A DNA stretch of 48,149 nt from JAGNLA01 sp964639885 (lineage in GTDB: Bacteria > Caldisericota > Caldisericia > JAAYUI01), in NCBI GenBank assembly GCA_964639885.1, contig CAZXEH010000016.1:1-48149 (forward strand). Direction: 5' to 3'. Under the pieces are notes generated by a model. The model searched no databases, had not been told where the DNA came from, and saw nothing but the letters and a program-made list of their open reading frames with translations. This document shows, one piece after another, positions 8,082-17,032 of the stretch; positions within the stretch are counted from its first letter, which is position 1; each line of letters begins with the position of its first letter. A program made the position numbers and the translations under genes.

Positions 8082-11075
8082 ATGCGAAATATTGTAATTG
8101 CCCTCACGCTGGCTTTGTCCATGCTGGCAATCCCAACCGGAAAGGCGGAAGAACCGAAAACACCGGATTGGACTCATATTCACGGGGATGCCTATCACAC
8201 GGCATACTCCCAGGTGGAACTCGCGCCTCCACTGAAGCTCCTTTGGAAAAAATCGTTTGATTCCTCATCACACGCAAACGTTGTGGGATGCTGGAATGGC
8301 GAAGTCCCACTGATCTTTTCAGGTGACACCAACGGTTACCTTTTGTGCATGAAGCCCGACACAGGCGAACTGGTCTGGAGATACAAGGCTGGAAGTGGAC
8401 AAATTCTCAATTCTCCAGTCATTTTCACGTCCAAATCAGGCGCAAAAAGGATCATCACCGTTTCTTCAAATGGTATGAGGGATGGAAGCAGTGCCATCGA
8501 AGCCCACTGCGTTGACATGGAAGGCAAGCAGGTGTGGATGATGACGCTCATAGGGTCGTTTTGTGAGTCCTCGCCAACAGTTCAGGATGGCTATGTCTAC
8601 ATCGCAACCGGATTGATGTCTAACGGCTGGTCAAGCGGCGGAAACCTGTACAAGATGGACGTTGAAGACGGTTCCAAGATTTGGGTTGCAAGGCTGCCAA
8701 ACGCACCGGCAACGGCATCTCCGTCAAAAATAGGCGACAAAGTCTACATTTTCTGTTCAAACCTTTCAATCGGCGATTTTGACGGCAGATGGCTGGGCGC
8801 TTACATCAGAGGTGCAGTTCTGTCAATTGTCGACGACAAGACCGGCCAGACAACAGGCAAGTTGGACTGGGGCAACATGAGGATGGACATCCTCAGCGTT
8901 TTTGACGGCAAAGACCTTATCATTTCGGGTCAAACAGTCGCTGTGTATACACAAAGATGGGTTGACCCGAGAGACCCGACAAAAGTCTACATAATCGAAA
9001 AGGAAGTGCCAAAAAGCCTGGTTTCAAGAGTTGACCCCGACTCACTCGACCCCGACTGGCGAACCTACCCCTACACCTACCAGGATGGCGAAATTTACGC
9101 CCACACTCCGATTGTCTCCGGCGACTGGATCATAACCGGCGCCGATGGCGGAATGATCTATGCCTACAACCAGCGCGACGCCACAAAGAACTGGTCGCGA
9201 AAACTGGCAATCGGCGTCAGGCTTTGCATGGCTGCCTCAGAAAACTACATCTATCTCAACGAGGGTGACACCCCGCCAAACTGCTGCCCTGACAGAAAAG
9301 CAAAGTTCAAAGTGATTGACATTGAAACCGGCAGGGTTTTGTGGGATTATCTGCTGGACAAGACCGGCCTCGGTGCTGTCACTGTTTTTGACAAGTACGT
9401 CTACACTTTTGACAGGGAATCAGTTTTTTGCTTCACAAGGGGAGAACCGCCACTTCTGATGGTTGACCCGAAGCAGATCGATCTTGGAGAAATTCCCCAG
9501 GGTAAAGTAGAGAAAACTTCATTCAAGGTCTGGAACGGCGGAGCTGGAACTCTCTCTGGAATAATCAAGTTCAACGCCCCATACATGACCCTCTCCTCAA
9601 ACCAGTTCATGGTCGACAACAAACCGAAAGACTTCATCTGCACCATCGACACAAAAACGCTTGAAATCGGCAAGGTTTACAACATCCCAATCGACGTTGT
9701 GGCAACCGATGGCGAAAAGGACATGGTCATCATCACCTTCACAGTCACCGGCCTGCCAAAACTCCAGGTGAAACCAAAGAACATCGATTATGGCACGGTT
9801 GAAAAAGGAACATACTCTGAATCGGAAATCTACATCGACAACATCGGTGAGGGCACCCTCCGTGGCACAATCAGATCCGATTCAAGCTGGCTGAGCCTGG
9901 AGTATTCTACCTGGGAAGGCAACCACAAAAAGCTTGTGGTCACAGCAGACACAACAATGCTTGACTACAACAAGGTTTACAAGGCCAACGTCTTCTTTGA
10001 AAGCAACGGAGGATATGAAAAGGTTGAAGTGGTCATCAGCATCAAGCAGAAAGGCCCAAGGCTGATCGTCACTCCGACTGAATTCAACTTCCTTGATCAG
10101 AACTGGGACAGCACCGTCGAGGGCGTATTCGGCATCACAAACGGTGGAATTCTCACACTTGAAGGCACCATCGAACCGGCAAAGTCTTGGATCATCCTTT
10201 CATCATCTGACTTCAGTCTCACCACTGAACCAAAAGAAATAAAGTTCAGGATCGACCTCAAGGAGCTTGGTGAAAACACGGAATATCAAACATATATCCT
10301 TGTCAAATCCAACGCCGGTTTCAGAAAAATTGACATCAAGATCACAATCAAACCCAGACCGCCACAATTGAAAGTTGACCCACCCACAATCTTCTTCAAC
10401 GACGCAGCGCCCAATGACATCATCCCAAGCAGCTTCACGATCACAAACATCGGTTCAGGCATCCTCTCTGGAACTGTCAAAGTTGCTCCCGGCGCTCCAT
10501 GGCTGGATGTAAAAGTCAGCTCGTTCGACATTTCCAAAACACCGCTGACCGTTCCTGTGGTTCTCGACACCACCGGCATGCAGAAAGGCTCAAGCTATAC
10601 AGCAAAGATAATCGTTGAAAGCAACGGAGGCTCCGATGAAATCGGTGTTCTTGTGACGCTGAAGATTCCGGTTCGCCACAAAATTGAGCTCTGGATTGGG
10701 TCTTATGATGCAAGGGTTGATGGCAAGGCTGAAAAACTTGACTGGCCACCGTACATCAAAGGCGGAGCAACAATGGTTCCGGCAAGATTTGTTGCAACAG
10801 CCCTAGATTGTATCGTCGACTTCTACCCAAAACACAAGGCTGTTGAGGAAGTGTTCATCAGCAAGGGTTCCACCCAGATAACGCTCTACATCGGCAAGAA
10901 AATGGCTCTGGTGACCGATCCGACCGGTTCAAAGGAGATTGCGCTTGACTATCCTCCGGAGATCAAGAACGGCAGAACCTTTGTCCCGATCAGATTCATC
11001 TCGGAGCTCTTCGGTGCAGACATCAACTGGGACAAGGATACCCAGAAGGTGACCATCACCTATCAGGAAGACTGA
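8082..11075 (+). CDS. Secreted PQQ-type beta-propeller protein with four Ig-like repeats and C-terminal stalk domains
   Basis: The 997-residue protein starts with a signal peptide (MRNIVIALTLALSMLAIPTGKA). Residues about 30-450 form a PQQ-like beta-propeller with blade motifs such as LCMKPDTGELVWRY. Residues about 457-860 hold four tandem repeats of about 95-105 residues, each with an N-terminal L-x-V-x-P motif and a conserved GTLSG- or GTLRG-like strand, like the Ig-like/BACON-type modules of surface proteins. The last 130 residues contain two copper-amine-oxidase-N-like 'stalk' units with the marker motifs GGATMVPARFVA and NGRTFVPIRFISELFGA. No catalytic residues were recognised. It is likely an envelope or surface protein. 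It is monocistronic between its own promoter and a strong terminator, and is related in design to the tandem genes at 43574-48149. Confidence 0.85.
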   Translation: MRNIVIALTLALSMLAIPTGKAEEPKTPDWTHIHGDAYHTAYSQVELAPPLKLLWKKSFDSSSHANVVGCWNGEVPLIFSGDTNGYLLCMKPDTGELVWRYKAGSGQILNSPVIFTSKSGAKRIITVSSNGMRDGSSAIEAHCVDMEGKQVWMMTLIGSFCESSPTVQDGYVYIATGLMSNGWSSGGNLYKMDVEDGSKIWVARLPNAPATASPSKIGDKVYIFCSNLSIGDFDGRWLGAYIRGAVLSIVDDKTGQTTGKLDWGNMRMDILSVFDGKDLIISGQTVAVYTQRWVDPRDPTKVYIIEKEVPKSLVSRVDPDSLDPDWRTYPYTYQDGEIYAHTPIVSGDWIITGADGGMIYAYNQRDATKNWSRKLAIGVRLCMAASENYIYLNEGDTPPNCCPDRKAKFKVIDIETGRVLWDYLLDKTGLGAVTVFDKYVYTFDRESVFCFTRGEPPLLMVDPKQIDLGEIPQGKVEKTSFKVWNGGAGTLSGIIKFNAPYMTLSSNQFMVDNKPKDFICTIDTKTLEIGKVYNIPIDVVATDGEKDMVIITFTVTGLPKLQVKPKNIDYGTVEKGTYSESEIYIDNIGEGTLRGTIRSDSSWLSLEYSTWEGNHKKLVVTADTTMLDYNKVYKANVFFESNGGYEKVEVVISIKQKGPRLIVTPTEFNFLDQNWDSTVEGVFGITNGGILTLEGTIEPAKSWIILSSSDFSLTTEPKEIKFRIDLKELGENTEYQTYILVKSNAGFRKIDIKITIKPRPPQLKVDPPTIFFNDAAPNDIIPSSFTITNIGSGILSGTVKVAPGAPWLDVKVSSFDISKTPLTVPVVLDTTGMQKGSSYTAKIIVESNGGSDEIGVLVTLKIPVRHKIELWIGSYDARVDGKAEKLDWPPYIKGGATMVPARFVATALDCIVDFYPKHKAVEEVFISKGSTQITLYIGKKMALVTDPTGSKEIALDYPPEIKNGRTFVPIRFISELFGADINWDKDTQKVTITYQED

Positions 11076-11096
11076 CAAATCCAGGCAAACTCCACC

Positions 11097-11126
11097 AACC
11101 CCCTGTCTTTTGGCAGGGGGTTTCTT
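11097..11126 (+). terminator. Intrinsic terminator after the propeller gene
   Basis: A 9-bp stem AACCCCCTG (11097-11105) and CAGGGGGTT (11114-11122) with an 8-nt loop is followed by a T-rich stretch. Confidence 0.85.
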
Positions 11127-11127
11127 G

Positions 11128-11155
11128 TTGCACAAGAGGAATTTTTTCGTAGAAT
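11128..11155 (+). promoter_or_regulatory. Promoter of lipoprotein gene
   Basis: TTGCAC (11128-11133) and TAGAAT (11150-11155) have a 16-bp spacer. Unlike the leaderless group, this gene has a leader of about 25 nt with a full AAGGAGGAG site at 11176-11184. Confidence 0.6.
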
Positions 11156-11186
11156 CTAATTCGTAAGCAGCATACAAGGAGGAGTT

Positions 11187-11714
11187 ATGAAAAAGATAAT
11201 CATATTGGCTTTATGCATGTTTGTTTGCCTGGCAGCGGTTGCCTGTGGTGAAACAAAAGAAGAGCCAAAAACAAACAATGAAGTGACTCAGACCACCGAG
11301 TCAGCTGGCGGCACAGCATTCGACCAGAAGTATGTCAGCGGTGAAACCTTCGATGGCTGGACATTCAATCCAGACCCAAAGAATGACATCTTCGCATCCA
11401 TCGTCTCGCCGATGGCCAACAAGTACATCATGATGAAGTTCGAGTGGCAGAACACCACCGATCCGAAAACTCAGACTGAAAAATTCGTCAAGGACTACGC
11501 AGAGATGAAGCCGACGCCACCGGAAGAGGTCAAGTACGGCGAAAACAATTACTGGAAAACGGTTTATGAGAACGGTGGCTACGTCAATCATCAGCTCATA
11601 ACACAAAAGGGCGACATCCTCGTCACAGTCACACTCCAGGGTGACGGCGTCGAAAATGATCCAGTCGTCCCAAAAATTCTCGAAACCCTCAAGTTCAAGG
11701 ACGTGAAACCCTGA
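11187..11714 (+). CDS. Predicted lipoprotein of unknown function
   Basis: The 175-residue protein has a lipoprotein signal (MKKIIILALCMFVCLAAVAC) with Cys20 as the predicted lipidated residue. The -3 position is alanine rather than the more usual leucine. The mature part has a Glu/Lys/Thr-rich linker and a compact domain ending in VVPKILETLKFKDVKP. Its layout, with GWTFNPDPKNDIFASIV near the start and a terminal 'IL..LKF' helix, is similar to small surface lipoproteins that resemble photosystem-reaction-like or PsbP/DUF1795-type folds, but this is not established. An excellent ribosome-binding site precedes the ATG. Confidence 0.75.
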   Translation: MKKIIILALCMFVCLAAVACGETKEEPKTNNEVTQTTESAGGTAFDQKYVSGETFDGWTFNPDPKNDIFASIVSPMANKYIMMKFEWQNTTDPKTQTEKFVKDYAEMKPTPPEEVKYGENNYWKTVYENGGYVNHQLITQKGDILVTVTLQGDGVENDPVVPKILETLKFKDVKP

Positions 11715-11733
11715 TCAAAAACAGTTCCTTTCC

Positions 11734-11764
11734 AAACCCCCGGTGACATCGCCGGGGGTTTGTC
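11734..11764 (+). terminator. Intrinsic terminator after lipoprotein gene
   Basis: The stem AAACCCCCGG (11734-11743) pairs with CCGGGGGTTT (11752-11761), with extra pairs inside the loop region. It is GC-rich and ends in a short T run. Confidence 0.8.
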
Positions 11765-11803
11765 ATTGACAGGAGGATTATTATCGTAAGTGGAGGTGCT
11801 TGC

Positions 11804-11950
11804 ATGTCAAAAAACTGGACTCCAGGCGACAAGGAAAAGCTGAAAAAACTCACCAAAGAGGGTGTCAAGCCGGAAGAAATCGCTCTCAGGCTCAAGGCAT
11901 CAACGGCCGAAGTCGTGGCAAAGCTCAAAGAGATGGGGCTGACGAAATAG
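11804..11950 (+). CDS. Small helix-turn-helix-like protein (48 aa)
   Basis: A short gene starting at ATG 11804 with a strong GGAGGT site encodes MSKNWTPGDKEKLKKLTKEG followed by a region with IALRLKAS and VVAKLKEMGL. The pattern of an initial tryptophan, a first helix, G-x-x-x-x-EIA and a recognition-type helix ending in LGL-like residues resembles the GcrA/Myb-like or sigma-region-4-type HTH of short DNA-binding peptides. Its stop codon lies 14 nt before the proposed GTG start of the methyltransferase gene, so the two are probably coupled. Function is unknown and regulation is inferred. Confidence 0.7.
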   Translation: MSKNWTPGDKEKLKKLTKEGVKPEEIALRLKASTAEVVAKLKEMGLTK

Positions 11951-11964
11951 AAACGACCAAACGA

Positions 11965-12609
11965 GTGCTGGAGATTGAAGGCCTGGACGACAACAGTCTG
12001 GCCGACACTTTTGCACGGTTTAGCGGCTGGCCCCAGTTCAAGCTGTTCAGACGGCAGGCTCTGCTTGCCCTTAAAGGCGAGAATCCGTCAGGGTCACTGC
12101 TTGACGTTGGTTGCGGTGGTGGATGGTTTCTGAAAGACGTTCACCGGGCTTTGCCAAAAATTACCCTGACCGGCTGCGACCTTTCTGAGCGAATGCTTCA
12201 AAACGCCGAACGAAACCTCAAAGGCCAAGCAAAAATCTACATCGGCGACGCACAGAACCTTCCGTTTGAGAGTGGCACTTTCGATGTAGTCACCTCAACT
12301 CTTGCATTCCACCATTTTCCCGAGTCACTCAAAGCCCTGTCTGAGTTCTATAGAATTCTAAAGCCTTCCGGATTGATGGTGGTTTCAGATTTCAGAAGAG
12401 ATTGTGCCAGCTGGTTCTACAATCTCCTAAGGTTCATTGGAAAATACATTCTTCCAAGGAAATTCAGAGAGGTTAACGAACCGCTGGGTTCGATCATGGC
12501 TGCATTCACGCTTGACGAATACAATGAACTGATGAAGCAAACACCGTTTCACCCGTGGCAAATCATTAACAATAAGTATCAGGCAACGCTGGTTGGCAGA
12601 AAATCCTAG
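11965..12609 (+). CDS. Class I SAM-dependent methyltransferase
   Basis: Motif I SLLDVGCGGGWFLKD and the post-motif LTGCDLSERML mark a class I methyltransferase of the UbiE/Methyltransf_11 type. NLPFESGTFDVVTSTLAFHH is the usual motif II-III region, and the FYRILKPSGLMVVSDF segment follows as expected. The open frame runs further upstream, but that part lies over the 48-residue HTH gene in another frame and looks non-coding, so the GTG at 11965 (214 residues) is chosen. It converges with the lipoprotein gene downstream, overlapping by 4 bp. The substrate is unknown. Confidence 0.82.
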   Translation: MLEIEGLDDNSLADTFARFSGWPQFKLFRRQALLALKGENPSGSLLDVGCGGGWFLKDVHRALPKITLTGCDLSERMLQNAERNLKGQAKIYIGDAQNLPFESGTFDVVTSTLAFHHFPESLKALSEFYRILKPSGLMVVSDFRRDCASWFYNLLRFIGKYILPRKFREVNEPLGSIMAAFTLDEYNELMKQTPFHPWQIINNKYQATLVGRKS

Positions 12610-13526
12610 TTGCCGGTCTCCTGGTTTGGCAGGCCAAACAGTGGATTGAGCGTTATCGGTTTCCACCCATCCTCAAAAACCATAAGCACCATGTTCAATC
12701 CGCGCTTGTAGTCGTCGATTATCATTTTTGTTTGTTCTGTCTGATCCTTGATTTGTGAGGCCTTGTCGAACTTGAAGACGATATCCAGATACACGCCCCA
12801 GGGATAGGTTGTGCCAGCAAAATTTGGCTGGAATACGACTCGTCCAGCAACAGGCGTCGGCGTGCAAAGTTTTACAAGTTCAGGCAGCTGGCTGGCGTTT
12901 TTGTCCCAGTCGTCCTTTATGTCCTGGGGTGCAAAACCGGTTCGCATTGCATTTGGCGTATAGTCGTAGATTTTCAGGAAATCGCCTTTTGAGATGATCT
13001 GGATGTATTCCTCGTAAGCCTTTGTGGCCATGTCGATCTCAAGCAGTTCAGGCCCAAAAACCGGCAGGAATTTCCAATGTCCTTCGATTAGAACACCGAC
13101 GGTTGTAAAGGTTTTGCCCTTTAGAATGGCTGCGTAAACCTTTTCCTCAGGTGTGAGATTTTCAGCAGACGGCTCAACCATGAACGAGAACATCCAGGCG
13201 CTGTCGTAGGTTTTACCGTACATACCCCATTCTTTCTGTTTGGTGCATTCTGTAAACTTCACTGTCGATCTGGCAAGCAATGTGCCAAATTCAGGATGGA
13301 GCGATCTCAGTTTTACGTAAAGGCCGGGATCAAAATTCTGCCAGAGAGCCCTGTCCTCATAGGTTTGGGTATCACCCAGATTGCCCATGGCAACAGATTT
13401 CAGGTATTCGGTATAAACCTTGCAAATATCGGCTCTCTCATCGGTAAAAGGCATCTCGGTTTTCATGTTCAAAACCGTGCATGAGGTCAACATGAGCACC
13501 ATAAAGACCAGAGCAATCTTTTTCAT
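12606..13526 (-). CDS. Predicted lipoprotein of unknown function
   Basis: The 306-residue protein has a clear lipobox in MKKIALVFMVLMLTSC (Cys16). The mature region contains no family I recognise. It has two similar halves by eye: an AYEEYIQIIS/VYTEYLKSVAMGN-type segment followed by a beta-rich part, which suggests two tandem NTF2-like or SnoaL-like units, and that is an inference. It is the last gene of an eight-gene operon and overlaps the preceding lipoprotein gene by 4 nt. It may act outside the membrane together with the symporter encoded two genes upstream. Confidence 0.75.
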   Translation of the reverse strand: MKKIALVFMVLMLTSCTVLNMKTEMPFTDERADICKVYTEYLKSVAMGNLGDTQTYEDRALWQNFDPGLYVKLRSLHPEFGTLLARSTVKFTECTKQKEWGMYGKTYDSAWMFSFMVEPSAENLTPEEKVYAAILKGKTFTTVGVLIEGHWKFLPVFGPELLEIDMATKAYEEYIQIISKGDFLKIYDYTPNAMRTGFAPQDIKDDWDKNASQLPELVKLCTPTPVAGRVVFQPNFAGTTYPWGVYLDIVFKFDKASQIKDQTEQTKMIIDDYKRGLNMVLMVFEDGWKPITLNPLFGLPNQETGN

Positions 13527-13975
13527 TTGACTTCCCTTATTTCGCTTTGGATGATTTCGTATTTGCCTTCAAACTCTGCAAGGTAGCTCAACTGCCTGAG
13601 AGCTTTTGGCTGCATTGCAACAAGGTCTGATTTCTGGGCAGCTGGTGGTGGAACCATCACGGCCACATCGACCTCAACAACATCTTTGAAGATTGTTCCT
13701 GAAAAGACCCAGGTTTTGTAAGATTTTGAACCCAGGATTGTGAATTTTGCCTGGGCAAAATTTGTGCCCATTTTTCTAAGATGTGAATTTATTACGGCCT
13801 CAACATCATCAGATTTGAAAACCGCCTTGCTCCAGAATTCTGCCGCTGTCTTCCTGTCAGAAACAAGCGCTGCATTATATTTCTCTATTACCGCTTCTGA
13901 ATTTTTGATGCCTGAGGAAGCACACGATGTCAACAGCAGGCAAAGGCAAAAGAACAGGCTAGATATCCTCTTCAT
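13523..13975 (-). CDS. Small predicted lipoprotein
   Basis: The 150-residue protein has the lipobox LLLTSC (Cys18) after a hydrophobic stretch. The mature part, with EAVIEKYNAALVSDRKTAAEFW and a following beta-rich domain ending in YLAEFEGKYEIIQSEI, is consistent with a small cone-like (NTF2/SnoaL-like) fold, but no catalytic residues can be named. It overlaps the symporter gene by 17 nt upstream and the next lipoprotein by 4 nt downstream. The pair of lipoproteins directly after the symporter suggests accessory roles at the membrane surface. Confidence 0.72.
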   Translation of the reverse strand: MKRISSLFFCLCLLLTSCASSGIKNSEAVIEKYNAALVSDRKTAAEFWSKAVFKSDDVEAVINSHLRKMGTNFAQAKFTILGSKSYKTWVFSGTIFKDVVEVDVAVMVPPPAAQKSDLVAMQPKALRQLSYLAEFEGKYEIIQSEIREVK

Positions 13976-15521
13976 TGGACTTCCTTGTGAAAAATGTAGT
14001 GAAAATGAGCGTTAGTGTCGACAGGGGGACGGCAATGAAGGACGGGTCAAGCTTTGAAAACCATGTGCCTTGCGCAAGACATGGTTGCCCTGCAATCATC
14101 TTGCAGATTCCAAGCCCTTCGGATTCCCTCTGATGCACAAACACGAACAAAAGTATGATGGTTGCAAAGCCGACCACCATTGATGCAATGACGGCAGCTC
14201 TGGTAGTGCGTTTCCAGAAAATTGCGCCAATTATTGCGGGAAGGAATGTCGCTCCAGCTATGCCAAAAAAGATGGCTGTTGCAATCGGTATTATGTCTTT
14301 GGGGAGGGCTATGGCAACGATCACGATAAACACGAGCGAGATGACTGCGCAGATGCGGATGAGTCCGACCGAACCGCCGTTTCTTTTTCTGAAGCTTTCG
14401 ATTACGTCGTGGCCAAGTGCAGTTGACATCGAGTGGGTCAAGGCGTTAACCGCAGAGATCGAAGCGGTCATGAGCGTAAACAGAAGCAGGTATTCAAACC
14501 ACGGGATGTTCAGAAGTTTGAGCGTGAACGGGATGACTTTGTCAGCGTTGTTGCCAACAGCCTCAAAGGTTATTTTGCCAACAGTGTTCATGCTCACGAT
14601 GTTTGAGAATGCACCGGTTATGATTCCAGCGCCATTTGCAACAAGGATGAAGATGGCGGAAAACCCGATTGCCCGTTTGATGTCCAGGTTAGATTTCAAT
14701 GTCATGAACCTGACTGAAAGCTGTGGCTGAGCCAGGACACCGAATGCAACTCCACCAAGAATTGAGGTGACAAGCAACCACCAGAAATTAGAAAAAGTTT
14801 CGGGCATTTTCGTAAAGCTGACAACGCCATTTTGAATCAGATCGTGAGGGACTGGCATTGAAGAAAGCTTGTCGATTGCCGAGAATGCGCCAGCCTTGAT
14901 GAACATTATCACACCAAGGATTGCCATTCCACAGAATTTCAAAATTCCAAGGGCTGCATCGGCGTAAATCATGCCTTTCAGACCGCCAACGACAACGTAC
15001 AAGGCGATGAAAACCGAGTATCCGGCGATTGCCCAGACGAACGGAATCCCAAGCGTCATCTCCATCAGTCTTGCCACACCGACCAACACTGCGCCAGCGT
15101 AGATTGGCATGAACAGGAAGGTCACGGAGCCGGCAAAAACCTGGATGAATCTGGACTTAAACCTCCTGCCAAGCAATTCCGCCATCGTCTGTGCCTTGAC
15201 CTGCAAACCCAGCTTTCTGATTCGGGGGCCAAAGACAAGGTAAGCCAGAAGAAGCCCGAGACCAAGGTTGATTGTCACAATCCAGAAAACGCCAAGCCCA
15301 AATTTTGACCCGTTTCCGCCAAAACCCATTATGGATGCGGAGGAAATGAAAACCGAGGAGTAGGAAATGGCCATCAGCCACGGAGGAACCTGCCTGCCCG
15401 CCACGAGGTAATCTTCCTCGCTCCTTGTTTTTTTGTATCCAAGCCAGACAAGATAGAAGAGCAGACCGAGGAAAGCGACGGCCATGGGGATAAACACCCA
15501 GAGGTTCAGTGTTTCATTCAT
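13959..15521 (-). CDS. Sodium:solute symporter (SSS family)
   Basis: The 520 residues contain about 13 predicted membrane helices and match the SSS family that couples Na+ entry to uptake of sugars, amino acids, organic acids or vitamins. Typical features are EDYLVAGRQVPPWLMAISY in the first loop, SSVFISSASIMGFGGNG in the sodium-site helix, AELLGRRFKSR, and VVVGGLKGMIYADAA in the middle (SSS signature region). The substrate cannot be deduced. The start codon overlaps the stop of a 32-residue membrane peptide gene by 8 nt, suggesting that the two work as a complex. It is part of the 19341-12606 operon. Confidence 0.92.
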   Translation of the reverse strand: MNETLNLWVFIPMAVAFLGLLFYLVWLGYKKTRSEEDYLVAGRQVPPWLMAISYSSVFISSASIMGFGGNGSKFGLGVFWIVTINLGLGLLLAYLVFGPRIRKLGLQVKAQTMAELLGRRFKSRFIQVFAGSVTFLFMPIYAGAVLVGVARLMEMTLGIPFVWAIAGYSVFIALYVVVGGLKGMIYADAALGILKFCGMAILGVIMFIKAGAFSAIDKLSSMPVPHDLIQNGVVSFTKMPETFSNFWWLLVTSILGGVAFGVLAQPQLSVRFMTLKSNLDIKRAIGFSAIFILVANGAGIITGAFSNIVSMNTVGKITFEAVGNNADKVIPFTLKLLNIPWFEYLLLFTLMTASISAVNALTHSMSTALGHDVIESFRKRNGGSVGLIRICAVISLVFIVIVAIALPKDIIPIATAIFFGIAGATFLPAIIGAIFWKRTTRAAVIASMVVGFATIILLFVFVHQRESEGLGICKMIAGQPCLAQGTWFSKLDPSFIAVPLSTLTLIFTTFFTRKSNEEDI

Positions 15522-15612
15522 TTTTGTTGTTCCAGTTCAGGATTGAATAAACGACTCCAAACAGGGAGAAGCACACCGCAAGGATCATAGCCAGGCTGAT
15601 CCAGAAATCCAT
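15514..15612 (-). CDS. Small membrane protein, probable symporter partner (32 aa)
   Basis: An ATG at 15612, preceded by GAGGTG, opens a 32-residue frame beginning MDFWISLAMILAVCFSLFGV and ending with the polar tail NWNNKNE. It is a single transmembrane helix. The gene sits 4 nt after the TPR gene and overlaps the sodium:solute symporter start by 8 nt. Tiny single-helix partners encoded just before SSS symporters are known in bacteria, so a role as an accessory subunit is the best inference. It is too short for default gene finders. Confidence 0.7.
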   Translation of the reverse strand: MDFWISLAMILAVCFSLFGVVYSILNWNNKNE

Positions 15613-15616
15613 TAGC

Positions 15617-17032
15617 TCACCTCAGTGTTTCTGAAATGATCGGCTTGAGACTGCCGATGAAAGGAGCAAGCGTTTCATTGGTTGATGACAGTAACGAGAT
15701 GTATGAACTGACTGCTTCCCAGTCTGCTACTTTTGCAGCCCTGCCTGCCATATCCAGCCAGACGGTGTTGACAGAATGCCTGTCGTTTCCAAGTTTTGAA
15801 AGGAGTGATTTGACAACCGTGAGCTGAGTCGGGAATCGTTTGTAAAGCTGCTTGAGATCCTCGACCGATTCCTTGCCACCAATCAGCTGTGCCCAGAGTT
15901 CGTCAGGCACCTTGTGGCTTCCTTCGAGTCTATCGGCGATGATCTGTTTGAGTTGTGAAACCTTTAACCATTCACGCCTGAGCCTGAGTTGCTCCTGGGT
16001 GTTGCCGTTATCCAGCGCTTTCTGGAGTTTTGAGGTCAGTTCCGAAAGGAATGCCGTCCAATCCATGAAAAGAAGGTTTCTTTTTGCATCAATGAGCTCA
16101 GGGTCAAGTTTTTCATCGAAATCAAGAGGAGACTTGCTGTAGCCAAGTTTTGATCTCAAGTGTCCAGCTTCGTCGATAAGGCTTCTGTTTCTTGGGTCAA
16201 CGAGCAGTCGAAGCTCAATGAAACCAAGGGCTGAACGCCAGTCTTCCTTGTTTTTCATGATTCTGACAAGCTGTGACAACTCACTGTCGATCTTTTGGAC
16301 ATCGCCCTCATCAATGGCAATCTCGAGGAGCTTGCCGTGAAAGTACGGCTCCATCGGGTACTGGAAGGATGTGGTCGAGAGGAAGTCTTTCAGCTCTTTG
16401 GGGTCTTTGATTTTTTCGGATGCCTTTTGTCTGATGCTCACAGCTTCGGTAGTCAATCCAAGCTGTTCAAAAAGCACGGCTGCATCAATAAAAGCTGCAG
16501 GATTATCCTCGTTTTTGTCCAGATATTTCTGAACATAGGGTAAAGCCTGGTCTGGTCTGTACTTTAATGATGACCTTATAAAAAGTTCGAGTGCTTCGGT
16601 GTTTGATGGCTCAGTCTCAACAACTTTACGGAGCATCGGCAATCCAAGAGGAAAGTCTCCGCTGGTAACAACTGTTCTTGCCAACAGGAACTGGATTTGG
16701 CTGTCTTCCGGGTCGACTGATGTGGCTGTTTGCAATGCAGACACAGCCTTGTCATGAAAGCCGACCGAATGGTAATAGGATGCAAGGCTCTTCAAATCGG
16801 CTATCAGTGCCGCTTTATCGCCGAGGTCATAGTCGATGGCTACCAGCTTTTGCATCACCTCGCCGCCGAGTTTGGAACTGACCTTGCCGATCACTTGCAT
16901 GCAAGTGAGCAGGGCGTTTCTTGCTCCGACAAGGTTTCCTGATTTGTAAAGCTGGATTGATGTGGCCAGTCCAGCCTCAACCCGTTTTGTTTCCTCTGGA
17001 GACATTGAAGCTGTCTGGTTTTGATCCATCAT
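15617..17032 (-). CDS. Tetratricopeptide-repeat protein
   Basis: The 471-residue protein is almost wholly helical. TPR-like repeats are clear at about residues 87-190, for example SLASYYHSVGFHDKAVSAL and ARTVVTSGDFPLGLPMLRKV, with an A/G/F/A/P spacing. No signal peptide or membrane segment is seen, so it is likely cytoplasmic or attached to the membrane through partners. Two adjacent ATG codons exist at 17032 and 17029. The second has better spacing (5 nt) from the GGAGGG site. It overlaps the upstream lipoprotein gene by 4 nt and lies just before the symporter pair. A scaffold role in the operon's membrane system is an inference. Confidence 0.8.
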   Translation of the reverse strand: MMDQNQTASMSPEETKRVEAGLATSIQLYKSGNLVGARNALLTCMQVIGKVSSKLGGEVMQKLVAIDYDLGDKAALIADLKSLASYYHSVGFHDKAVSALQTATSVDPEDSQIQFLLARTVVTSGDFPLGLPMLRKVVETEPSNTEALELFIRSSLKYRPDQALPYVQKYLDKNEDNPAAFIDAAVLFEQLGLTTEAVSIRQKASEKIKDPKELKDFLSTTSFQYPMEPYFHGKLLEIAIDEGDVQKIDSELSQLVRIMKNKEDWRSALGFIELRLLVDPRNRSLIDEAGHLRSKLGYSKSPLDFDEKLDPELIDAKRNLLFMDWTAFLSELTSKLQKALDNGNTQEQLRLRREWLKVSQLKQIIADRLEGSHKVPDELWAQLIGGKESVEDLKQLYKRFPTQLTVVKSLLSKLGNDRHSVNTVWLDMAGRAAKVADWEAVSSYISLLSSTNETLAPFIGSLKPIISETLR

